From NCBI RefSeq assembly GCF_910592395.1, contig NC_088314.1:19178070-19242069 (forward strand): a stretch of 64,000 nucleotides of DNA. The letters are read 5' to 3'. This stretch comes from Lineus longissimus (lineage: Eukaryota > Nemertea > Pilidiophora > Heteronemertea > Lineidae). Both the position numbers and the translations under genes were made by a program. This document shows, piece by piece, positions 23,201-34,100 of this stretch. The first letter of the stretch is position 1, and every line of letters begins with the position of its first letter. The notes under the pieces are model-generated. The model ran no database searches, was not told where the DNA came from, and was given only the letters and a program-made list of their open reading frames with translations.

Positions 23201-24296
23201 TCACATCGGAATTTGCCACAAAGTATATTGAGCGTGAGCATGCTGAGAGAGAGGAGAAGGAGAGAATGAAGAGGGTCGTCCTCGATATCCACGAACGCCA
23301 GGAGGAGGAAGATTACCAAGGTACGTTTAGCGGCTTCTTGAGGCAGCTGTGGTCTTGAGACTAGAACACTCAGCTAGCTGTCAAGAGGTCCCTGGTTTGA
23401 ACCTCGGAGTTGGTGTAAGACTCTGACAGATCTCTTTGTCTGACTTGCCTTACTCTATCCTGTGTATGAATGGATATACTGCAAAAACAAATACTCGAGA
23501 TGTAGCCCTGATCTGAGCACTACTGAGAGGTTTCTGATGGACTGAGGTCAAAGTGTGGAGTCGCGTGAAAACCTCTTCCATGCATGTCATATAGATATCA
23601 GATTGTGAACCCAAAAACTTGTAACTTGACTGTAGAAAACATGAGAATGAACAGATACGTGTGTGTCCTGCACAGTGCCCTGTCTACTTGCGCTTGAATT
23701 GGGATGACATCCCCTAGATTCTGAGTCGGGACTCCTGTCTCCCAACTTACCTGCCCCCACGTTGTACGACCTCCTTCCTTTTTACAGAAATGATCGCTGG
23801 GATGAATAAGACTCCGCCGGTGAATGTGAATCGCGAACGCAAGGTGAAATATCAACACCCTAAGGGTGCTCCAGATGCGGATGCCATCTTTGGTTCAAAG
23901 TGAGTACAAATTTAGTGCCGATGTTGAGATCAGTTTGCCGCTTACTGCTGCCCATTTGGAGTTTTACCCAGATCTGTGAGCCCACTAATATTTACACTTT
24001 TACCCCTGTGTGGGATCTTTTGTTGTTTTGGCAAAGATACTCAGGAAAAAGGGACCACAGTTTCTTGTATCACCTGTCAGACTCTCAAATGTAATGGCTG
24101 CAAATACTTCCGGGTTAGAGTGTCAGTTAGATTCATGACTGATAGGGGTGTACTTGCTAAAACTGTGTATGTTTCCACTTAAACTCTCCATAACGTCAAG
24201 TTAGATGTCCTAGTTAATGCTTAGCTCTTTTGTTGAATGAAGATTCTTGATATAAGACTAAAAAGGATGTTTTGTTGTATTTACAGACGCCGGTGA
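8246..24296 (+). CDS. UPF2: UPF2, nonsense-mediated mRNA decay scaffold, complete in 30 coding exons
   Basis: UPF2 bridges UPF3 at exon junctions to the helicase UPF1 and triggers nonsense-mediated decay in the cytoplasm. Exons: 8246-8641 (ATG 8362, good context ggccATGg), 8980-9226, 9512-9682, 10646-10751, 10981-11022, 11396-11557, 11759-11839, 12270-12419, 12647-12907, 13409-13540, 14126-14314, 14600-14788, 15096-15374, 15492-15577, 16204-16312, 16491-16548, 16798-16853, 17471-17587, 17899-18126, 18466-18567, 18836-19034, 19372-19511, 20237-20423, 20755-20838, 21109-21236, 21966-22127, 22395-22595, 23179-23320, 23788-23899, 24287-24296 (TGA). All phases agree; the product is 1,469 residues, against about 1,270 in vertebrates. 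The N-terminal ~280 residues are charged, with an RD/RS-rich part. MIF4G-1 lies at about 320-520 (DSSLKKNTAFVRKL), MIF4G-2 at about 735-930 (LPNCVNRELIDK, NTKANRKKLV) and MIF4G-3 (UPF3-binding) at about 945-1190 (FNQRRV, LDTCGQYFDRGSSKKKL). The C-terminal UPF1-binding region contains YQHPKGAPDAD and ends KRR. The acceptor at 8245 implies a non-coding first exon upstream. Confidence 0.96.
8850..8890. mobile_element. Remnant of the pogo-like MITE in UPF2 intron 1
   Basis: A short diverged tail (gagagtgtcctaaatagag, agttctattgta) matches the right end of the MITE seen complete at 33076-33253. Confidence 0.45.
10430..10528 (+). mobile_element. SINE/LINE 3' tail in UPF2 intron 3
   Basis: A poly-T run is followed by gtaaaacgccttgaagtg and ggcgccatataaat, then an (ATA)n microsatellite. 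'cgccttga...aaggcgc.atataaat' plus a TAA/ATT microsatellite is a common 3' terminus of invertebrate SINEs and LINE partners. The head of the element is not recognisable. Confidence 0.55.
11068..11215 (-). mobile_element. tRNA-derived SINE fragment in UPF2 intron 5
   Basis: On the minus strand a tRNA-like promoter A box is visible (atggcccagtggttggcgc) and, further down, a weak B-box-like ggatcgatgacc. The spacing and the lack of a clover-leaf argue for a SINE rather than a functional tRNA gene. Confidence 0.5.
12040..12090. repeat. T/G-rich simple repeat in UPF2 intron 7
   Basis: (TTG)n is followed by long T runs separated by GG. It is simple-sequence DNA with no other structure. Confidence 0.9.
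13785..14098 (-). mobile_element. tRNA-derived SINE with conserved central domain, UPF2 intron 10
   Basis: On the minus strand the head reads agcctcatagcctcgtggtt (A-box region) followed by ctggttcgatccccgg, a clear pol III B box. The body contains the complement of tatgtgggatcttttact and gggaccacagc...catccgacagac. This is the type of conserved core shared by SINEs across eumetazoans (possibly the Nin-type domain; name uncertain). It ends about 27 nt before the acceptor of exon 11. A diverged copy of the body lies at 23985-24100. Confidence 0.7.
14850..15030 (+). mobile_element. Probable SINE fragment in UPF2 intron 12
   Basis: Contains ggttcaactctgac (B-box-like) and cttgtatccttgggcaagtc, the 'ccttgggcaag' motif found in tRNA-derived SINE bodies. 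Boundaries are uncertain. Confidence 0.45.
18157..18390. repeat. Three tandem copies of an ~82-bp unit, UPF2 intron 19
   Basis: The unit ggagtcgctt..gtaaaacagc..gatatagatgacgcc..gtagcagagat starts at 18157, 18240 and about 18322. The third copy is truncated and slightly diverged. Confidence 0.9.
19545..20110 (+). mobile_element. Composite interspersed repeat in UPF2 intron 22
   Basis: The 5' part has gcttatatagcgcagtatcc, ctcaatgcgcttga, aggtgggttttcagaagg, ttccagagctgtggggc and gagagaaagcccggtc. This block recurs in many marine invertebrate genomes and resembles a LINE-mobilised element. The 3' part (gggttaggtgtcttgcttga..cctactatgatta) resembles the 'ttaagtgtcttgctcaaggacac' tail of tRNA-derived SINEs. 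It accounts for the unusually long intron. Confidence 0.55.
21279..21652. repeat. 39-bp minisatellite, about 9-10 copies, UPF2 intron 25
   Basis: The unit is cttttgaaggcatacccctt plus agcagagtgggccagctct and is nearly identical between copies. Because 39 is divisible by 3, several frames stay open on both strands and give repetitive 13-residue-period open frames. It lies wholly between the donor at 21237 and the acceptor at 21965, so it is intronic. Diverged 'accagctctctaaggatctgg' units continue to about 21850. Confidence 0.95.
23345..23450 (+). mobile_element. tRNA-like SINE head in UPF2 intron 28
   Basis: The stretch ctgtggtcttgagactagaa...ctagctgtcaagag is followed by ccctggtttgaacctcgg, a B-box-like motif. 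There is no matched acceptor stem, so it is a SINE head rather than a tRNA gene. A diverged SINE body (tgtgggatctttt..gggaccacag) follows at 23985-24100 in the next intron and may be a separate insertion. Confidence 0.45.
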
Positions 24297-25172
24297 TGCG
24301 TGCGCAGCTCCAAGCTTCAACTGCCCATACGTGCCAAAAGTGTGACAAATTGTGCTTTTATATCCCGCATGGAGGACTACCAGCATTTAGTTTATAATAG
24401 ACAGTAAAAAGCTTGTGGGATCAATCATGCAGTCCCCATTCAAACTGAACCTTCTATTGAATACTTTCATTTGACTTGTGGTACTTATTTAGTTATGTAA
24501 AACGAGAAAATCCAAGCAAGTTCCTAAGGCTATGCGTCAGATTTCTCTTCTAATGATTCTATGTTGGGTAAATGAGGCAATTGTGATTAATCTGCGCAGA
24601 AAATAGAGTCAGGTTGCTGTCATACAAACCTCTGACAGTATTGCTCCATAAGTTTTCTTCCACTCATGTAATTGGCTGTTCTTAGAATTGCCATATTTTG
24701 TTTTTTTTTAAATTTTGAAGTGATTGTTCCTCTGAGAGAATTAAAAGATTTCAAATAATTTTGTAAACAAAAAAATGTTTAAGTTAAATTTTCCTGACTG
24801 AGAGTTTCAAAGACACTCCTTGAGAACTAGTATACTGGCCTTGGCAGAAGCTTGGTTATTGTGACAAAAAATTTGTTTTGGGGATAATGTGCTGTCCTAA
24901 TGCTATCGCATATCTCAAATAGATTATTAGCTATGGTTATAATGGTGTAGATCAGTGCATCCTTTGTCTTAAAGGTCAAAGAAATTTGTTCAAAATTTGA
25001 AATTTGAAACTGAATGTGAGATTTACGTAGCAGGCTGTGACATGTCTGTTGCACATAGGCCTAAATGTAAATCAGGCCTTTCATACCAAGCCCTACAACC
25101 GACCTACATGTAATTTTGTTTACAGTAAATTTCAACATTGCTGGTGTGTGTGCCCAGTGAAATATACTCTAC

Positions 25173-25290
25173 ACAGGGTGAGTCAATAAGGTAATCAAGA
25201 AAGAGCTACAACTATAATTTTACCCAAGAATAATTATCCTGGACGTATTAACCCTTACTTTTGGATTACCTTTTTATTGACGCACCCTGT
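25173..25290. mobile_element. Short MITE with ACAGGGTGMGTCAATAA termini
   Basis: The left end acagggtgagtcaataa and the right end (complement of ttattgacgcaccctgt) form inverted repeats that extend into ggtaatc / gattacc. About 118 bp, with no coding capacity. The ends resemble Tc1/mariner-type termini. Confidence 0.65.
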
Positions 25291-25407
25291 ATTGATAAAT
25301 TGTCCTAAAATGCCATTGCAAGAATACTCAATAGGTCCATTATCATCAAGTTGAAATGTCAGGTTTACTATACAGCGACAATGTTTGTTTTTGTTTACTA
25401 GTGGCAC

Positions 25408-25570
25408 AGGGAAAAACAATGTACATGAACAGCATAGGCCTTTAAAAATGTAGGTATCTTTTTATACTGGTGGTATTTGAAAATGACACCGGGAAAAACA
25501 ATGTACATGAACAGCATAGGCCTTTAAAAATGTAGGTATCTTTTTATACTGGTGGTATTTGAAAGGTAGA
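25408..25570. repeat. 82-bp tandem duplication
   Basis: gggaaaaacaatgtacatg..gcataggcctttaaaaatg..ctggtggtatttgaaa occurs twice in direct succession with almost no differences. Confidence 0.9.
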
Positions 25571-25711
25571 TTTTTGTGTTATCAGTGAAGCATTTCCTAG
25601 GAGAAACATTTGTTCAAAGTTGACTGTCTTTATAGATCCATATAGAATACAGTGAAGTTGTGTTATTATTATTGATAGTGAAGATTTAATAAATGACTTT
25701 GTTATGAAAAG

Positions 25712-28700
25712 ATGTTTGGTACTTGATGAAGAGCTCCTTAAAGCTGCTATTTGGGGTGTCCCAATCCCCCCAAAAAAGCAGCTCTCGATTAGGGCTGTAG
25801 ACGTCTCCAAAGACAGTATTGGGTGTTCTCCACAAGGACAAGAAGTTCTTGTTGAAGAGCTCCCTATTCTGGATGTCTCAAAAAACTACCGGACCAGGAC
25901 AAGATGAACTTGATATAGAACTATTCAGAATGTCCCGAAAGGCAGTAGATTGTTCTCCACTGGATGAAGAGTTCTATTCAGGGTGTCTCAAAGGACTATG
26001 TTGTTCTCCACAAGGAAAATACTTGATGAAGAACTTCCCATTCAGGGTGTCTTCAAAGGCGATGAGTTGTTCTCCAACAAGGACAAGATGTGCTTGATGG
26101 AGAACTCCCTATACTGGGTGTCCCTGAAGACAATAGGTTGTTCTCCAACAAGGACTTTATGAAGAACTCCCTATACAGGGTGTCCCTGAAGACAGTAAGT
26201 TGTTCTCCAACAAGGACAAGATGTGCTTGATGGAGAACTCCCTATACAGGGTGAAGGACTGGTTATTCAGGGTGTCTCAAAAGTCCGAAGGTTGTTTTCT
26301 AACAAGGACAAGATGTCCCCAATTCATTTGTCTCGAAAGAGAGTTGGTTGTTCTTCAGATTCAGGTTGGTGACTTCCAAGACTATATAATATGTTCTCCA
26401 ACAAGGACACGAAGTACTGAATGAAGAGCTCCCTATTGAGAGGGAGGCCCTCACAGCAGGCGGAGGAAGTCATTGCAGGCCCAAACAAACCTGAATATAG
26501 GCACAACGAACAAAAGATCACGTGGTGTGCGACCATGCGGTATTTTGTTTGCTGCTTGTTTGTTTGGGGCCGCCGTGACTTCCTCCGCCTGGTTTAAAAG
26601 GGTCTATGTCCCCAAGGACAATGTATACGTTGCTCCCCATTCAGGGTGTCTCCAAAGGCAGATGGTTGTTCACAACAAGGACAAGAAGTACTTGATGACG
26701 AGCTCCCTATTCAGGGTGTCTCAAAAGACAGTAGGTTGTTCTCCAACAAGAACAAGAAATACTTGGTGACGAGCTCCCTATTCAGGGTGTCTCAAAAGAC
26801 AGAAGGTTGTTCTCCAACAAGGACAAGAAGTACTTGATGACAAGCTCCCTATTCAGGGTGTCTCAAAAGACAGAAGGTTGTTCTCCAACAAGGAGAAGAT
26901 GTACTTGATGAAGAGCTTCCTACTCAGGCTACCCCCAGAAGACGGTGGGTTTTTATCTAACAAGGAGAAGATGTAATTGATGAAAAGCTGCTCAGGGTAC
27001 TCCAGAAGACGATGGGTTGTTATCTGTGAAGGACGTACTTGACAATTGGTCTCGATTTGGGGTGGCAGCGTCTCAAAATATACTATAAGATGTAAAAGAA
27101 GTACCCGATGAGGAGCCCCCTATTCTGGGTGTACTAAAGGACAGTAGGTTGTTCTCTTACAAGGGCAGAGTGTACGTGATTACGAACTCCCTGTCATGCT
27201 GACCGAAAAGACAGTAAGTTGTTTCATTAACAAGGGCGAGAGCTGCTGGATTAAGGGCCACGGCTGGTCACTGTTCTCTCACAACGGCGAGAGCCCCCAT
27301 ATTCAGGGTGTCTCAAAAGACTATAGGTTGTTCTCCATCGATCAAGGACGAGACGAACTTAAAGAAAACCTCATTCAGGGTGTCTCAAAACTCTGTAGGC
27401 TGGTCTCCGACAAGGACAGAATGTGCTTGATGAATTGATGAAGAACTCCCAGGGTCACCCTTAACAGACCGTAGGTTGTCCTTCAAAAATGGCTAAAGTT
27501 ACTGGACAGAGGGCCAGGGATGGTTATTCTGGGAGTCTTGGAAGACAGTAGGTTGTTCTCATACAAGGACAAGATGTGCTTGATGAAGAACTCCCAGGGT
27601 CACCCTTAACAGACCGTAGGTTGTCCTTCAAAAAGGGCTAAAGTTACTGGACAGAGGGCCAGGGATGGTTATTCTGGGAGTCTTGGAAGACAGTAACTAC
27701 TTCTAAGGACAAGATGTACTTGATGAAGAAATCCGTAGGCTGGTCTCTTCCTTAGGCGAGACGTACTGGATGAAGGGCTGGTCATTCAGGTCGTCTCGGA
27801 AGAGAGTGGGTTCTTCTCCAGCAAGGCAAAAGTTACTGAACGAAGAGCCAGGGCTGGTTGTTCAGGGTGTCTCAAAAGACAGTATAGGTTGTTCTCCAAA
27901 ATGGCCAAGATGTCGTTGACGACAACCTCCTTAATCAGGGTGTATCAAAAGACTGTATGGTGTTCTCTAACAAGAGGAGAATTACTGCACGAAGGGCCGG
28001 GACTGGTTATTCATGGTGCCTCGAAAGACCGTATGTCGTTCTCATACGAGGACAAGATGGGATGAAGAGCTCCATATTCAGGGTGTCTCAAAAGACTGAC
28101 TGTATGTTGTTCTTAACAATCCGAGAGTAACTGGACGAAGGGCAAGGACTGGTTATTCAGAGTGCCCCGAGAGACCGCAGATCGTTCTCCATCGAGGACA
28201 AGACGGACTCGATGAAGAACTCCAAATACTGGGGGTGTTGAAAGACAGTAGGTTGATCCGTTGCTAGGGTGAGACATACTGGGTGATAGGGCTTGTTATT
28301 CAGGGTGTCTCGCTATCCAGGGCGTCTCAAAAGACTACAAAAGGCAGTAGGTTCTTCTCTAGCAAGGGCAAGATGTATCCATTCAGGGTGTCGACGTTTC
28401 AAAAGACAGTATAGGATGTCTTCCAACAAGGCAGCAGGTTGTTCTCCGACAAGTAAAAATACTTGATGAAGAACTTCCTATTATGGGTGTCTTTAAAGAG
28501 AGTGCGCCGAGTTCTCCAACAAGGACAAGATGTACTTGACCAAGACCACCTGTCAAGGGTGTCTGGATGAGGGGAAAGTGCTGGTTACCTCAAAGACAGT
28601 CGGGTGTTCTCTGATAAGGCGAGATGTACTGCACGAAAGGCGAGGTCTTGTTGTCGCGGTGCCTCGAAAGACAGTTAGTTGGTCTACGTACTTCATGAAT

Positions 28701-30565
28701 AACTCCTCATTCAAGGTGTCTCAGGGCGTTATGTAATGGATAAAGGGCCAGGGCTGGTTATTCAAGGTGTCTCCAATGACAGTAGGTTGTTCTCCAGCAA
28801 GGACAAGATGTTTTTGGTGAAAAGCTCTCTATTCAGGGTGTCTCAAAAGACTGTATGTAAAACAAGGCGTGAGTTACTGGACGTAGGGCCAGGGCTGGTC
28901 ATTCAGTTGTCTCATAAGACAGCAGGTTGTTCTCTAACAAGGACAAGATGTGTTTTGAGAAGAGCTCTCAATCCTATAAGACTGCATGTTGTTCTTTAAC
29001 AGCGGCGACAGTTACTGAACGAAAGGCCTGGACTGGTTACTTAGAGCGTTTCAAAAGACAGCAGGTTGTTTTCCAAAAAGGACAAGATGTGCTTGATGAA
29101 GAGCACCCTATATAGGGTGTCTCAAAAGACGACTGCATGTAAAACAAGGCGAGATTTACTGGACGTAGGGCCAGGGCTGGTTATTCAGGGTGTCTCACAA
29201 GACACTAGGTTGTTCTCCATCGAGGACAAGCTGTGCTTCGAGGAGAGCATTATTCAGGGCGTCCTAAAAGACGGTATGTTTTTCTTTTACAACGACGACA
29301 GTAACTGAACGAAGGGCCAGCGCTAGTTACTCAGAGTTTTACAACAAGGAAAAGATGCACTTGATGAAGTGCTTCCTGTTCAGTGTGTCTCACAGGACAG
29401 TAGATAGATCTCCAACGAGGAGACGATGTGCTTATTCAGGGTGCCTCAAAAGATCGAAGAGAGTAGGTTGATTTTTCCCTTGGACGAGACATACTCAGTA
29501 GGTTGTTCTCCATCGATGACATGATGTCCTTGATGAAGCACTCACTATTCAGGGTGTCTCAAAAGACTGTATGTTGTTCTTAAACAAGGTGAGAGTTACT
29601 GGACGAAGGGCCATGGCTTGTTATTCAGGCTGTCTCCAAAAACAGTAGGTTGTGCTCCAACGAGGACAAGATGTACTTGATGGAGAGGCCCCCTATTCAA
29701 GGTGTCTTAAAAGTCTGTATGTTGTTCTGGGCCAGGGCTGGTTAGTCAGGGTGTCTCAAAATCCAGTTGGTTGTTCTCTAACAAGGACATGATGTACTTG
29801 ATGAAGAACTCCCTATTCAGGGTGTCTCAAAAGACAGTAGGATGTCCTCCAAAAAGGAGACGTTCTTGATGAAGATCTCCCTATTCAGGGTGTCTCATTA
29901 GACAGTAGGTTGTTCTCCAACAAGGATATGATGTATTTGATGAAGAGCTCCCTATTCAGGGTGTCTCAAAAGACAGTAGGATGTCCTCCAAAAAGGAGAC
30001 GTTCTTGATGAAGATCTCCCTAATCAGGGTGTCTCAAAAGACAGTAGGTTGTCCTCAAACAAGATGTTCTTGATGAAGAGCTCCCTATTCAGGGCATCTC
30101 TGTATATTGTTCTTTGACAAGGCAAGGAGTTAGTGGACGAGGAGCAAGGGCTGATTATTCAGGGTGTCTCAAAAGACGGTAGGTTGATCACCAATGAGGA
30201 CAAGATGTATGTGATAGAACATTCCTTATTCAGGGTGTCTCAAAAGACAGTATGTGGTTCTGGTACAAGGATGAGGTGTACTGGATGTGGGGCTGGTTAT
30301 TCAGGATGTCTCAAAAACAATTGGTAGTCCTCCAAGAAGGACACGATATACTTGAAGAGCTCCCTATTCTGGAATAGGATGTCGTATGGGGAGGTCTTCT
30401 TCGAGTACATCTTGTCCTTGTTTGAGAACAACCTACTCTCTTTTGGGACACCCTGAATAACCTGCCCTTTGTTCTATCCCTGTTCAGAATGACCCAAAAT
30501 AGGTTGTTTTCCAACAAAGACAACTTCAGGGTGTCCCAAAGAAATGTAGGATATTCTCCAGCAAG
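25712..30565. repeat. ~4.85-kb degenerate satellite of ~71-bp units between UPF2 and STRAD
   Basis: The consensus unit, in pieces, is ctattcagggtgtctcaaaa, gacagtaggttgttctccaa, caaggacaagatgtacttga, tgaagagctcc. Roughly 65-70 units can be followed, some partial or replaced by a variant block (ggacgaagggccagggctgg). After about 30390 the units run in opposite orientation (acaacctactctcttttggg, acaccctgaata). A 71-bp period shifts frame each unit, and the TGATGA within the unit stops one frame, so the 60-98-codon open frames here are not genes. A ~135-bp hairpin lies inside at 26457-26591. Confidence 0.92.
26457..26591. mobile_element. Small hairpin element inserted in the satellite
   Basis: Inverted 34-nt arms: caggcggaggaagtca..cccaaacaaac (26457-26490) and gtttgtttgggg..tgacttcctccgcctg (26558-26591). 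This sequence is unrelated to the 71-bp unit on either side. Confidence 0.7.
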
Positions 30566-31026
30566 GACACGATCAATTTAAGAGCAAATAACATCCCCTT
30601 TTTATGTCCAAAACATCTTTATCCACAGTGATATGTACAAGCTATTTACAAATGATTCGATGACTTGGAACGGAGCAAAGCATCACCAACAAAGAAGAAC
30701 ATGATGCCTCTTCTTCTCGGGCTGAAATAGGATTCTCAGTGACCTCTGTACCCTCCCAAAAATATCCAGACAGTATTTCAACTGGATTTTAGAGAATTCT
30801 CAGCCAAATTTTCATACTTCCAAAAAGTTACATGCACCCAACATTGCCATATCAAATGCACATTGGTACATGTAATGGTAGCAGCATAAATATATTGATG
30901 TACGTATTTATGGTAGCAGTTAATTCTTTCAATTCCCTGAAATGTCCAGTCCCAGAAAATTCCTTATTTTGGACAAATATCGTGGTGTTTTGTCCTTCAA
31001 ACGACCCATCTATCCTGGCAGTTGAG

Positions 31027-31032
31027 TTTAAT
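31027..31032 (-). promoter_or_regulatory. Candidate STRAD polyadenylation signal (ATTAAA)
   Basis: On the minus strand ATTAAA lies about 75 nt beyond the STRAD stop codon. It is a common variant signal, supported only by motif and position. Confidence 0.35.
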
Positions 31033-31104
31033 TCACTACATTCCCTGAAATGTACAGTCGCAGAAAATTCCTCATTTGGCTCAAATGTTGTGATGTCTCA
31101 TCCT

Positions 31105-34100
31105 TCAATAGACCCATTCATCCTGTAAGGCAACGGTTTCCATTTGATCTGTGAGGTCTGTTAAAGCTGAGAGAGACTCTGAAATATATAACAGAAACAC
31201 ATTAATAAAACAAATTTCGGTTAAAGCTGAGAGAGACTCTGAAATACAAATCAGAAACACATTTAAAACAAATTTTGATAAACCTTTGAGGCAGATTAGT
31301 CCAACCCATTCAATTAAAGTTTCATTTATCATCTGATGTATTGTGAGCTTTGGAAAATGACAGAGGCTGTATCGAAACAATTTAAGAAATTATTTTCCGT
31401 TTCATCTGTTGTTTTATGCCAATGCCAGACGGCAGTGCAGACACCAGTCACATCCTACAAGACTGTCCCCTGCGCCAGGACTTGCGACAGAAATTCTGGC
31501 CCGCAGACAGCAATGTTGAGGGAAACTGTGGGGAACACAGCAGGACAAGCCACTTCATCTCTGCCACAGGACTGAACTTGTAGTTCAGGCAGGTTTGAAT
31601 GGCTAAGGGAAGTCTTAGTAATGACGTCTGAAGAAGTTTCCTTTTTGAACATTGCGGCTCCAAGGTGGCACTGCTTTAGACATGTCTGTCAAACATGTCC
31701 TGACACGTTCAATACAGTCGGGGAAGACACTGTAAACTTACCCTGATTTTGGCTGATCACACTGGAGCTGGTCAGGGGGGTCACAGGCAGTATCAATGAC
31801 GGCAATGATTCAACTGATCTCCGCCGGATTTGTTTGAAGAATGGATGATTTAATAACGTGGAAGAGCTGGGTCTGAAATAATGAGAGACAAAAATAAATA
31901 CTTTCCAAAATTGATGATTTTTCACCTGTAACTGTAATTGTACGTGAAAGCATTCCTTGGCAAAAACCTACCTATCTTTTGCATCACCCTGTAAGCACCA
32001 ATTGACAAAGTGATGGAAATGTGGTGAGAAGGTCCTGGCAGTGTATGGTGAGGATATACTGTCTTTGTTGGTGGCGCTGGCCGTACTGCCTCCAAGACCC
32101 GAGTCAGCTTGTGTCCCTGAAAGATAATACATTTTGTCTCGATAGAATATTTAGTTCTCCCAAAAAACCTAGTGACCGTAACGTAAACTAAGACCATGGG
32201 TGTTTGGTCTAAATAATAAACAGCTGAACTATTAACAGATGAAAGGTAAAAAAACACTTAAGTCTTTCCAATTGTCTCACTACTATGATTACAAGGTTCG
32301 TAAACAGACAGGTGACAGCTAATCCTGGTCCCGGTCCATAGATCAAAGCTCCCAGTTGACTAGCTTTGTCTCACACTCTGATCTTCAGCCTTGTTCTCAC
32401 TCATAAGAAGACACTAACAAAGGGAATCTTTTCATTAGCTTGGACACCTCTCTATTAGGGATAGCCCTTGTCAGTCCTAATGGTGTCCTTAATAGAGAGG
32501 TTCTACTGTACTAACCTGCATTGTCATCCATAGGCACATCAATCACAGTTGTGGAATCTAGCAGTTGCGGAGGAGGACCATCCACCTTCGTCAGTAAAAC
32601 CTGAAAGTGACGGGCGGCATTATTTACTGGACGAGGAAGAAATTCATTCTAATTCTTCTTCTTCTTCTGCGTCCAAACTGCCTTAGTGAAACTTCAATCC
32701 TGTGACAGATAAAGCCGCTTGGCGTTTCAAGGTCATGCAGTGTTCCCGACAGGTCTTCCTTGACATTGGTGTCTTATGGCCGGAATTGCTGTTTTGTCGA
32801 TTTTCTTCGGGCGATTTCTGCCTCTTGCTTTAAGCTAAAGACCTAACAAATCAATAGTTAACCTGACTTACCTGTGTAGGAGCCATGTCGACGAATGGAA
32901 CAACACCATTAGCCAATTCACAGGCCAGGATTCCAACACTGTAGATGTCAGCGCGGGTGTCGTAGCCCAGGAGATTCTGAAAGGAAGACAAGAATAAGAC
33001 GATAAATGGACGGCCACTTTGACATAACACTTCATACTGACCAGAGTCTTTACTTCTGTGTTCAGATTTCATATACAGTGGAACCTCCCTTAGTGGACAC
33101 CTCTCTATTAAGGACAACCTCTCTATTAAGGACACTAGTTTTGGTCCCAAATGGGTAGTTTCCTTTCAATTTGACCTCTCTAATCAGGACACCTCTCTAT
33201 TAAGGACAGCACTTGTCAGTCCCGAGGGTGTCCTTAATAGAGAGATTCTACTGTACTAACATACACCTACCACAAGGTAGCATGTTTCATACACAGTGCC
33301 TTGTTTTAGAGGCAGCGGCCACAATTTTGCGATCGAGATATGGAGGTGCCGTTGAGTTGTACGTGCCTACCTGGATTTGACGGAACGGAGCAACGGCTGG
33401 AGAGAATTTAGAGTATGTTTTGTGAGGACAACTCATTAAATTTTGGAAAAAGTAGAAGAAAAAGGAAGCTAACCTGTTCGAGTACCTCTGGCGATGCCCA
33501 TGGAATGGCACTAAATTGTTTCTTTGGGAATTCATGAATAGCTTTGAGTTTCCTGCCATCCTTCCACATACTGGTCGAGCAGCGCAGACCTGTCAGGCAC
33601 ACATGACCTTGACCCGATAACACGATGTGGCTCGCTCGTATACTCCTGAAAATGAAGGGTTAACTTATTAAAGGGAGTCTATGGGAAAAGGCTCGGTATG
33701 TCAGATTGAGCTACACCCATTGTCATAGGGGCCCCTCTCGTTTCATGTATCGAAACAAACCTTCAATTTCCACATTCTTGTTTGAAAAATAAGACACCCT
33801 TGAAAATTTGGCGGCTTTATACCATGTGAGCAAGATCTACTTTACCTGTGTATGTGTCCCCTTCCATGTAAGTATTCTAACGCCTGTAGAACATCTCGAA
33901 GAATATAAGAGATGGCTGCTTCAGGGAGACCGTGGGTGAAATGAGCATGGATGAGATCCTTGCATGAACCTGGAGTGGAACAAAAATCACTTTATTGCAA
34001 AACGACGCAGACATTGGGTGATATGAATGAAGACTAGCAAATGCTTTTACTTCAATTTTGTACAGAAAGGCCTAGTGTAAATGTACATGGAGTTTTAGAT

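Larger units (their letters stand above)
24297..25711 (+). other. Probable UPF2 3' UTR and polyadenylation signal
   Basis: Downstream of the UPF2 stop there are about 1.4 kb without any competing gene. AATAAA lies at 25688-25693, immediately before the satellite array begins, so the transcript plausibly ends there. The stretch contains a short inverted-repeat element (25173-25290) and an 82-bp tandem duplication (about 25408-25566, gaaaaacaatgtacatgaac repeated). Confidence 0.5.

Noticed and set aside
25700-30530. Many 60-98-codon frames with a recurring FRVSQKTVGCSPTRTR-like peptide
   Set aside because: The 71-bp unit changes frame every repeat, and its TGATGA ends one frame, so frames last only two or three units; no start, splice or family evidence.
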